A DNA stretch of 22,870 nucleotides from Acetobacteraceae bacterium (lineage in GTDB: Bacteria > Pseudomonadota > Alphaproteobacteria > Acetobacterales > Acetobacteraceae): the NCBI GenBank assembly GCA_027306955.1, contig DAHUXX010000033.1, positions 1 through 22,870 on the forward strand, given 5' to 3'. Shown piece by piece: positions 14,785 to 21,683 of the stretch (within the stretch, counting starts at the first letter, position 1; the number at the start of each line of letters is the position of its first letter). The notes beneath the pieces were generated by a model that saw only the letters and a list, made by a program, of their open reading frames with translations, was not told the DNA's origin and did not search any database. Both the position numbers and the translations under genes were made by a program.

Positions 14785-15456
14785 ATGGATACGATCTTTC
14801 GCGGCGACTTGCGCAGCCCGCGTGGTCGTGCGCTGGCCTGGGCCGACAGCCTGCTCGTCGACCACGCCATCCTGCGCGTGGCATGGAGCAACTTCGGCGT
14901 CGTCGCGCCGGGCCGTCTCTACCGCAGCAACCACCCGACGCCGGGCCGGCTTGCCATGCTCGCCCGCCGGTATGGGCTGCGTACCCTGATCAATCTGCGC
15001 GGCCGCTGCGGCAACGGCTCCGACGCGTTGTCGCGCGCACAGGCGGCGCGGCTCGGCCTGCGGTTCGTGGACGCGCCGCTCTCGAGCGGCCGAGCGCCGC
15101 TGCGCGAGGAGGTTCTGGTCCTGGCCGACGCGCTGCTTGGCAGTCCGGAGCCGCTGCTGGTGCACTGCAAGTCCGGCGCTGACCGTGCCGGGTTCGCCGC
15201 CGCGGTGTTCCTCATCCTGCACGGGCGTGGCGTGGCCGAGGCGAAATGCCAGCTCTCGCTGCGCTTCGGCCATTGGCACCGCTCCCGCGCCGGCGTGCTC
15301 GACGCGTTCCTCGACGTCTTTGCCCAAGAAGCCGAGGGCCGCACGGATTTCCTCGACTGGCTGCGGGGCGACTACGATCCTGCCGCCCTCGGCAGCCAGT
15401 TCAACAGCAGTCACTTCGCGGATTTCGTCACGAGGCGGGTCCTGGCCCGCGAATAG
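14785..15456 (+). CDS. Dual-specificity/tyrosine phosphatase-like protein (CX5R active site)
   Basis: This 223-residue protein has the phosphatase loop VHCKSGADRAG, with nucleophile Cys128 and Arg134. Upstream is the typical DSP/PTP entry NFGVVAPGRLYRSNHPTPG (36-54) and TLINLRGRCG (67-76), as in the fused DSP-PTPase/NAD-kinase-like group found in many proteobacteria. It may dephosphorylate proteins, inositol phosphates or other small phosphates; the substrate is unknown. No signal peptide or membrane segment is seen. The start at 14785 is the first ATG before the conserved region, with no clear ribosome binding site, so near-leaderless translation is possible. It appears to open the plus-strand operon, with its stop 24 bases before the next small ORF. 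Confidence 0.88.
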   Translation: MDTIFRGDLRSPRGRALAWADSLLVDHAILRVAWSNFGVVAPGRLYRSNHPTPGRLAMLARRYGLRTLINLRGRCGNGSDALSRAQAARLGLRFVDAPLSSGRAPLREEVLVLADALLGSPEPLLVHCKSGADRAGFAAAVFLILHGRGVAEAKCQLSLRFGHWHRSRAGVLDAFLDVFAQEAEGRTDFLDWLRGDYDPAALGSQFNSSHFADFVTRRVLARE

Positions 15457-15480
15457 CGAGCACCACGGAAGGAGACGCGC

Positions 15481-15618
15481 ATGACGGTGTCGTTCTCCCT
15501 GCCGATCAAGCAATGGTCAGCAACGGTGGAGCCGCCCCACAGCATGATGCGCCGGCGGCGCGCTTGCATGGGCCACGAGGGCGGGGGACGATGCGCGCAT
15601 GAACAGCCACAGCTTTGA
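15481..15618 (+). CDS. Small ORF (45 aa), uncertain
   Basis: A strong ribosome binding site, GGAAGGAGA (15467-15475), lies 5 bases before an ATG that opens a 45-residue frame. The frame starts MTVSFSLPIKQWSATVEPPH and then becomes Arg/His/Gly-rich (MMRRRRACMGHEGGGRCAHE). It fills the 142-base gap between the phosphatase and the FAD oxidase and overlaps the oxidase start by 20 bases. The first 20 residues look more protein-like than the rest. It may be a small peptide whose translation feeds the oxidase start, or a decayed gene start. It matches no family I know. Confidence 0.35.
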   Translation: MTVSFSLPIKQWSATVEPPHSMMRRRRACMGHEGGGRCAHEQPQL

Positions 15619-16708
15619 CATCCTGGTCGTCGGCGCCGGCATCGCGGGTGCCACCGCGGCGGCGCACCTGGCGCCGACCCATCGCGTGGGCCTGATCGAG
15701 GCGGAGGAGGCGGCGGGTTACCACTCCACCGGCCGGTCCGCCGCGATCTGGATCCAGAATTACGGCCCGCCCGATGTGCAGGCACTCACGGGGCTGTCCC
15801 GCCGCTTCTTCGAGCAGCCGCCGGAAGGCTTCGCCAACGCGCCGATCATGGCGCAGCGCCCGGTGGTCTTCCTCGCTCCGAGCGAGCAGGGGCCGATGCT
15901 CGACAGCATGCTGGCCGAAGGCACGGGGCTGCGCGAGATGGCGCTGCCGGCGGTCCGCCAGATGGTGCCCGCGCTGCGCGAGGGCTACGCGACCCGCGCC
16001 GCGATCGAGGACGACGCCTTTGACATGGACGTCGCGACCCTGCACCAGGGCTTCCTCAAGCTGCTGCGCCACCACGGCGGCACGCTGGCACTGCGCAGCC
16101 GCACCGGGCGCATCGAACGCACAGGAGGAAGCTGGGAGGTGGACATTGTCGGCGGCGGGCATTTCTCCGCGCCGATCCTGGTCGATGCCGCCGGCGCCTG
16201 GGGCGATGAGGTCGCGAAGCAGGCCGGCGTGAAGCCGCTGGGCCTGCAGCCGAAACGGCGCACCGGCGCCATCATCGACCCGCAGCCCTGGGACGCGCAG
16301 GGCTGGCCGCTGCTCAACGACTGCGACCACACCTGGTATTGCCGGCCGGAAGCGCGCACGCGCCTGATGGTCTCGCCGGCGGACGAGACCGACGTACAGC
16401 CGCAGGACATCCAGCCCGACGAGCTCGATATCGCCATCGGCATCGACCGCATGCAGCAGGCGCTGCGGATCGACGTCCAGCGCGTGGAACATTCCTGGGC
16501 CGGCCTGCGCACCTTCACGCCGGACCGCAGCCTCGCCTTCGGCTGGGACGGCGTAGCGGAAGGCTTCTTCTGGTTCGTTGGCCAGGGCGGCTATGGCATC
16601 CAGACCTCGCCGGCCGCGGGCAGGCTCGCCGCCGACCTCATCCTCGGCCGTGATCCCGGCGAGGCCGCGTCCGTCGTGGCCCTGGTCGACCCACGTCGTT
16701 TCAAGTGA
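15599..16708 (+). CDS. FAD-dependent D-amino-acid dehydrogenase, D-arginine dehydrogenase (DauA)-like
   Basis: This 369-residue flavoenzyme is strongly similar along its length to D-arginine dehydrogenase of Pseudomonas (as remembered). It has GAGIAGA (12-18), GYHSTGRSAA (40-49), the DMDVATLHQGFLK segment, LVDAAGAWGDEVA, GVKPLGLQPKRRTGA, AGLRTF and the flavin-closing WFVGQGGYGIQTS. It should oxidatively deaminate an amino acid to a 2-oxo acid plus ammonia. By motif position, active-site His48 and Glu87 of DauA are Ile50 and Val89 here, while Tyr53 and Arg222 equivalents are kept. Glu87 contacts the guanidinium of D-arginine, so a non-basic, more hydrophobic substrate is suggested. The start at 15599 has GGGGGA upstream. 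It lies 24 bases before the transglutaminase-fusion gene. Confidence 0.9.
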   Translation: MNSHSFDILVVGAGIAGATAAAHLAPTHRVGLIEAEEAAGYHSTGRSAAIWIQNYGPPDVQALTGLSRRFFEQPPEGFANAPIMAQRPVVFLAPSEQGPMLDSMLAEGTGLREMALPAVRQMVPALREGYATRAAIEDDAFDMDVATLHQGFLKLLRHHGGTLALRSRTGRIERTGGSWEVDIVGGGHFSAPILVDAAGAWGDEVAKQAGVKPLGLQPKRRTGAIIDPQPWDAQGWPLLNDCDHTWYCRPEARTRLMVSPADETDVQPQDIQPDELDIAIGIDRMQQALRIDVQRVEHSWAGLRTFTPDRSLAFGWDGVAEGFFWFVGQGGYGIQTSPAAGRLAADLILGRDPGEAASVVALVDPRRFK

Positions 16709-16732
16709 TCAACCGATGAGCCGTTTTGCCTG

Positions 16733-19700
16733 ATGTCGATCCGCGCGGCGCTCACGCACCGGACACGCTATCGCTACGAACGCCCGGTTGCGCTCGGGCC
16801 GCAGACCATCCGTCTGCGCCCGGCGCCGCACGCACGCACGCCGGTCCTCGCCTACACGCTCAAGGTCGAGCCCGAGCCGCATTTCCTCAACTGGCAGCAG
16901 GACCCGCAGGGCAATTTCCTCGCCCGCGTCGTCTTCCCAGAGCGCGTCACCCGTTTCGACGTCACCGTCGATCTGGTCGCCGACATGGCGACCATCAACC
17001 CGTTCGACTTCTTCCTCGAGCCCCAAGCCGAAACGTTTCCTTTTGCTTATGATCCACTGCTCGCCGAGGAGCTGGCGCCGTTCCGCCAATGCGTGCCCGC
17101 CGGGCCGCTGCTCGCCTCCCTCGTCGCCGAGGCCCGCGCCATGGCCACGGGCGAGTGCCGCACCATCGACCTGCTGGTCGGGCTCAACCGCGCGGTGCTG
17201 GCGCGCGCTGGCTACATCGTGCGCATGGAGCCTGGCGTCTGGGAGCCGGAGCGCACGCTGGCGGAGGCGCGCGGCTCCTGCCGTGATTCGGCCTGGCTCC
17301 TGGTTCAGCTCCTGCGCCATCTCGGCTTCGCCGCGCGGTTCTGCTCCGGCTACCTGATCCAGCTCGTTGCCGACATGAAGCCGCTGGAAGGCCCCGCGGG
17401 CCCCGGTGCGGACTTCACGGACCTGCACGCCTGGGCGGAGGTCTACCTGCCCGGCGCGGGCTGGATCGGCCTCGACGCTACCGCGGGCCTGCTCGCGGGC
17501 GAGGGCCACATCCCGCTCGCCGCCACGCCGGCGCCGCAATCCGCGGCCCCCATCTCGGGCCTGGTCGAGAAGGCGGAAACCCAATTCGACTTCGAGATGA
17601 CTGTCCGGCGCATCGCCGAGACACCGCGGGTGACCAAGCCAGTCTGCGAGCGTGCCTGGCAGGACATCCTTGCTGCCGGCCAGCGCGTCGATCGAGCGCT
17701 CGCGGCCGGCGGCATGCGGCTCACCATGGGCGGCGAGCCGACCTTCGTTGCCGCCAGCGATTTCGAGGCGCCGGAATGGAACACCATGGCCCTCGGTCCC
17801 ACCAAACGCGGCTACGCCGGCAAGCTCATCCGCCGTCTCGGACCGCTCTGGGCACCGGGCGCGGTGCTGCACCACGGCCTGGGCAAGCAGTATCCCGGCG
17901 AGCAACTTCCGCGCTGGGCCCTCACCTGCCTTTGGCGGCGCGATGGCGACAGGGTGTGGAACGACGCGGCACTGCTCGCCGACCCCGACCAAGACCGCGG
18001 CGACGCCGACGTGGCGCTGGCGGCGCGCTTTGGCGCAACCCTCGCCCAGCGATTGCAGGTCGATCCCGCCCTGCTGCGCCAGGCGCACGAGGACATCCAC
18101 TACTATCTCTGGCGCGAGCAGCGGCTGCCCGCCAATGTCGTCGTCGAGGACAACAGGCTGTGCGACCCGCTGGAACGCGCGCGCATGGTGCGGGTCTTCA
18201 CCCAGGGTTTGGCGGCACCGGTCGGCTCCGTGCTGCCGCTGCGCCGCGTGTCGATGGACGGCGCGCGGCGCTGGCAGGGCGGGCGCTGGTTTTTCCGCGA
18301 CGACACGCTGTTTCTTGTGCCCGGTGACAGCCCAATCGGACTGCGCCTGCCGCTGGAAAGCCTGCCCTGGATCGATCCCGCAACGATCGAGCAAGTGTTC
18401 GAGCGGGACCCGCAAGCCCCGCGCGAGGTCTTTCCGCCGCAATCCGCGCTGCGCCGGCGCGCCGGCCCAGGCGCGCCGATTGACGGCTTCCGCCCCATGG
18501 CGCAGGACCTCCCGGTCGTCGGACCGCACGACGCCGCGCTGATCCGCACCGCCCTCTGCGTTGAGCCGCGGGAAGGGCTGCTGCACGTCTTCCTCCCCCC
18601 GCTCACCGCTGCCGAGGACTGGCTCGATCTCATCGCGGCGGTCGAGGCCACCGCCGCCGACCTCGCCCGCCCCGTGGTGATCGAGGGGTACCTGCCACCG
18701 CACGACGACCGGCTCGAGCGTTTCAGTGTCACGCCGGACCCGGGTGTGATCGATGTCAACGTGCATGCGGCCGGCGCCTGGCCGGAGATGGTTGAGCGTA
18801 CCGAACAACTCTACGGGGTCGCGCGTGAAGTGGGCCTCGCTACCGAGAAATTCATGCTCGACGGCCGCCACGTGGGCACCGGCGGCGGCAACCACGTGGT
18901 GATGGGTGCCTCCGAGGCGCACGACTCGCCCTTCCTGCGCCGCCCCGACCTGCTGAAAAGCCTGCTCGGCTTCTGGCACAACCACCCGTCGCTGTCGTTC
19001 CTGTTCAGCGGCATGTTCATTGGCCCCACCAGCCAGCACCCGCGCGTCGACGAGGCGCGCAACGACGCGCTGCGCGAACTGGAGATCGCCTTCTCGCGCG
19101 TCACTCCCTTCGCGCACACGCCGCCCTGGATGACGGACCGCCTGTTCCGCAACATCCTCGTGGACATGACCGGCAACACGCACCGCACCGAGTTCTGCAT
19201 CGACAAGATGTTCGACCCGTCCAGCGCCTCCGGTCGCCGCGGCCTGGTCGAGTTCCGCGCCTTCGAGATGCCGCCGCACGCGCGCATGGCCGCGGCTCAG
19301 GTGCTGCTGCTGCGCTCCGCCATCGCCGCGTTCTGGCAGACCCCCTACGAGCGGCGCCTCGTACGCTGGGGCACGCGGCTGCATGACGACTTCATGCTCC
19401 CGAGCTTCTGCGAGGCGGATTTCCGCGACGCGCTGGAGGAGCTGGGCCTGCTCGGCTTCCCGCTCGACCCCGCCTGGTTCGCGGCGCATCTCGCCTTCCG
19501 CTTCCCGGAGGTCGGCACGGTCGCCATCGGCCCCGCGCAGCTCACGATCCGCAACGCGCTCGAACCATGGCACGTGCTGGGCGAGGAGCAGGCGGCCGGT
19601 GGCATGGCACGCTACGTCGATTCGTCAACGGAACGGGTCGAGGCACGCGTTTCCGGCTTTTCGCCGGAGCGCTACGTGCTCGCCTGCAACGGCTGCGCGG

Positions 19701-20044
19701 TGCCGCTCTCGGGGCTGGAAACAGCCGGCACCTATGCCGGCGGCGTGCGCTTCAAGGCCTGGGCGCCGCCGAGCGCGCTGCACCCCGCGATCGGCGTGCA
19801 GACGCCGCTGGTGTTCGACCTCTGGGACCGCTGGAGCGGGCGCAGCCTCGGCGGCCTCTCCTATCACGTCGCGCATCCCGGCGGGCGCAACTACGAGACC
19901 TTCCCGGTCAACGCCAACGAGGCGGAGGCCCGCCGCCGCGCCCGCTTCTTCCCCTTCGGCCACACGCCGGGCCCGATGTCCGAGCCCCGTGCCGCCTCGG
20001 ACCACGAGCACCCGCGCACCCTGGATTTGCGCCGCTTCGCGTGA
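16733..20044 (+). CDS. Transglutaminase-like / DUF2126 fusion (predicted GS-like peptide ligase)
   Basis: This 1103-residue, full-length protein has a beta-rich bacterial-transglutaminase N-terminal domain (about 1-85). A transglutaminase core follows, with the full Cys183-His232-Asp248 triad (GSCRDSAWLL, FTDLHAWAEVY, WIGLDAT). DUF2126 runs from about 310 to the end. Its conserved points include LTMGGEPTFVA (330-340), IDVNVHAAGAW (673-683), DGRHVGTGGGNHVVMG (710-725), LVEFRAFEMPPHARM (838-852) and a C-terminal SYHVAHPGGRNYETFPVNA stretch. DUF2126 (COG4196) has been predicted by comparative genomics to be a circularly permuted glutamine-synthetase-like amidoligase working with an ATP-grasp protein, an alpha-E protein and an NTN-hydrolase peptidase; none of these is in the window. 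The ligase role is prediction. It is cytoplasmic, with no signal peptide. The start at 16733 matches the family N-terminus; its ribosome binding site is weak, suggesting coupling. Confidence 0.93.
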   Translation: MSIRAALTHRTRYRYERPVALGPQTIRLRPAPHARTPVLAYTLKVEPEPHFLNWQQDPQGNFLARVVFPERVTRFDVTVDLVADMATINPFDFFLEPQAETFPFAYDPLLAEELAPFRQCVPAGPLLASLVAEARAMATGECRTIDLLVGLNRAVLARAGYIVRMEPGVWEPERTLAEARGSCRDSAWLLVQLLRHLGFAARFCSGYLIQLVADMKPLEGPAGPGADFTDLHAWAEVYLPGAGWIGLDATAGLLAGEGHIPLAATPAPQSAAPISGLVEKAETQFDFEMTVRRIAETPRVTKPVCERAWQDILAAGQRVDRALAAGGMRLTMGGEPTFVAASDFEAPEWNTMALGPTKRGYAGKLIRRLGPLWAPGAVLHHGLGKQYPGEQLPRWALTCLWRRDGDRVWNDAALLADPDQDRGDADVALAARFGATLAQRLQVDPALLRQAHEDIHYYLWREQRLPANVVVEDNRLCDPLERARMVRVFTQGLAAPVGSVLPLRRVSMDGARRWQGGRWFFRDDTLFLVPGDSPIGLRLPLESLPWIDPATIEQVFERDPQAPREVFPPQSALRRRAGPGAPIDGFRPMAQDLPVVGPHDAALIRTALCVEPREGLLHVFLPPLTAAEDWLDLIAAVEATAADLARPVVIEGYLPPHDDRLERFSVTPDPGVIDVNVHAAGAWPEMVERTEQLYGVAREVGLATEKFMLDGRHVGTGGGNHVVMGASEAHDSPFLRRPDLLKSLLGFWHNHPSLSFLFSGMFIGPTSQHPRVDEARNDALRELEIAFSRVTPFAHTPPWMTDRLFRNILVDMTGNTHRTEFCIDKMFDPSSASGRRGLVEFRAFEMPPHARMAAAQVLLLRSAIAAFWQTPYERRLVRWGTRLHDDFMLPSFCEADFRDALEELGLLGFPLDPAWFAAHLAFRFPEVGTVAIGPAQLTIRNALEPWHVLGEEQAAGGMARYVDSSTERVEARVSGFSPERYVLACNGCAVPLSGLETAGTYAGGVRFKAWAPPSALHPAIGVQTPLVFDLWDRWSGRSLGGLSYHVAHPGGRNYETFPVNANEAEARRRARFFPFGHTPGPMSEPRAASDHEHPRTLDLRRFA

Positions 20045-20080
20045 CAGGCTGCGCCTGCGCAGGTTGGGGAAATATCCAGG

Positions 20081-21397
20081 ATGGACGACGATCTCAGGCA
20101 GGCGGCCCGTGACTTCCTGATCCGCTACGGCGGCGACGATTTCCCCGACTTCTTCGTCTCCGCCAAGGGCACGATCGTGCGCGACCGCACCGGCCGCGAG
20201 TATCTCGATTTCACCTCCGGCCAGATGTGCGCGACCATCGGCCACAACCACGACGCCATCGTGGAAGCGGTCAGCCGCGCGGGGCGCAAGGCGTTCCACC
20301 TTTTCAGCGGCATGATCCCCGAGGCGGTGCCGCAACTCGCGCGCACGCTGGCGCGGGAGTGGCTGCCCGGCGGCATCAGCCGCTCGATCTTCGTCAACAC
20401 CGGCTCCGAATCGAACGAGGTCGCGCTGCGCATCGCCAAGATGGCGACCGACGGCTACGAGGTGCTGGTTCTGGGCGGCTCCTGGCATGGGGTCACCGGC
20501 GGCGCCAGCGGCCTCTCCATGGCCAGTGACCGCCGCCACTACGGCGTGCCGACGCCCGGCGTCTTCGTCATTCCGGAACCCAACGCCTACCGCCCCTACA
20601 TCCCGGCGCCGACCGAGGAGGAGGCCGCCCTCGCCAACCTCGACCTCGCGCTCAAGATGTTCGACATGCAGTCCTCCGGGCGCGGCGCCGCCATTGTCGC
20701 CGAGCCGGTGATCAGCGCCGGCGGCGTGCTGGTGCCGCCCAAGGCCTTCATGCAGGCGCTGCGCCGTGCCGCCGATGAGCGCGGCATGCTGCTCATCTTC
20801 GACGAGGCGCAGACCGCGTTCGGCCGCATCGGCGCAAAGACCGGCGCGGAATATTTCGGCGTCACCCCGGACATCATCACCATGTCCAAGACGCTCGGTG
20901 GCGGCCTGCCGCTGGCGGCGGTGGCGACCACCCCCGCGATCGAGGAAAGGATCCACGAGCGGCACTTCACCTTCTACACCTCGCACGTCTCCGACCCGCT
21001 GCTCGCCGAGGTCGGACTCGCCGTGCTGCGCGTGATCACCGAGGAACGGCTGGTCGAACGCGCGAACACCATGGGCGCCTATCTGCGCGCCCGGCTGGAG
21101 GAGCTGCAGCAGCGCCACGAGGCGATTGGCGATGTGCGCGGGCTCGGCCTCCTGCTTGGTGTCGAGCTGGTGGAGGACCGGCAGACCCGCAAGCCGGCGC
21201 ACCGCCTGGGCGCGCTCACCACGCAGAAATGCCTGGAACGCGGGCTCAGCATGAACATCCGCCGCCGTCCCGAGCGCGGGTCCGTCTGGCGCATCGCTCC
21301 GCCGCTCACCGTCTTGCACGCGGAGATCGACCGCGCGGTGGAGATTCTGGGCGGCGCCCTCGCCGACAGCCTGGACGAGCTGGCCCGCGCCAACTGA
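20081..21397 (+). CDS. Class III aminotransferase, 2,2-dialkylglycine decarboxylase-like
   Basis: This 438-residue PLP enzyme is closely similar to dialkylglycine decarboxylase (DgdA), which decarboxylates 2,2-dialkylglycines such as 2-aminoisobutyrate and transfers the amino group to pyruvate. Key positions match: Gln48 (TSGQM, Gln52 in DGD), Trp135 (GSWHG, Trp138), Ser212, Asp241 and Gln244 (FDEAQ), Schiff-base Lys270 (MSKTLGGGLPLAA) and carboxylate-binding Arg404 (WRIAPPLT, Arg406). The tracts RYGG, LFSGM and RANTMG, and the GLSMNI tail, also agree. Gln52 and Trp138 help define the decarboxylation pocket, so this activity is plausible, though plain transamination remains possible. It lies 36 bases after the transglutaminase fusion, a gap with a small CTGCGC/GCGCAG inverted repeat at 20049-20062. 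Confidence 0.88.
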   Translation: MDDDLRQAARDFLIRYGGDDFPDFFVSAKGTIVRDRTGREYLDFTSGQMCATIGHNHDAIVEAVSRAGRKAFHLFSGMIPEAVPQLARTLAREWLPGGISRSIFVNTGSESNEVALRIAKMATDGYEVLVLGGSWHGVTGGASGLSMASDRRHYGVPTPGVFVIPEPNAYRPYIPAPTEEEAALANLDLALKMFDMQSSGRGAAIVAEPVISAGGVLVPPKAFMQALRRAADERGMLLIFDEAQTAFGRIGAKTGAEYFGVTPDIITMSKTLGGGLPLAAVATTPAIEERIHERHFTFYTSHVSDPLLAEVGLAVLRVITEERLVERANTMGAYLRARLEELQQRHEAIGDVRGLGLLLGVELVEDRQTRKPAHRLGALTTQKCLERGLSMNIRRRPERGSVWRIAPPLTVLHAEIDRAVEILGGALADSLDELARAN

Positions 21398-21455
21398 CCG
21401 CTTGCCATTCGTTCTTTGTGCCGTCACGCTGGACAGAACGAAATGGGGGAAGCGG

Positions 21456-21683
21456 ATGCGCGCAAGCTTGGTCGCGTGGGTCGTGGGCCTGGTGGTCCTG
21501 ACGCTGCTCTATGTCGCGGGCACGCCGCTATGGTTCAACGCCGCCGCCCCGCCCATACTTGGCCTGCCGCCCATCGTCTTCTGGTTCGTCCTGCTGCCGG
21601 CCGTGAGCCCCGTCCTCATCGGGTTCGTCTATCTCGTCGATCGTTCCGCCGGCGGCGTCGGTAACAGCGAGGGTGAACAATGA
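21456..21683 (+). CDS. DUF3311-like small membrane protein, symporter partner
   Basis: This 75-residue protein has two hydrophobic segments (about 5-25 and 36-62) separated by a short turn with PPILGLPPIVFWFVLLP, then a short polar tail. Short two-helix DUF3311 proteins of this kind are usually encoded directly before sodium:solute symporters, as YhdT is with PanF, and are assumed to be accessory subunits. Here its TGA overlaps the symporter ATG in a 4-base ATGA, so translation is coupled. The start at 21456 follows GGGGGAAG; the open frame begins at 21402, but that extension is hydrophilic and lacks a ribosome binding site. It is 58 bases after the aminotransferase. The role is inferred from pairing. 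Confidence 0.85.
   Translation: MRASLVAWVVGLVVLTLLYVAGTPLWFNAAAPPILGLPPIVFWFVLLPAVSPVLIGFVYLVDRSAGGVGNSEGEQ

Noticed and set aside
16709..19573. 954-codon minus-strand frame opposite the transglutaminase fusion
   Set aside because: Low-complexity Arg/Glu/Val-rich translation without recognisable motifs, opposite a protein with full domain conservation.
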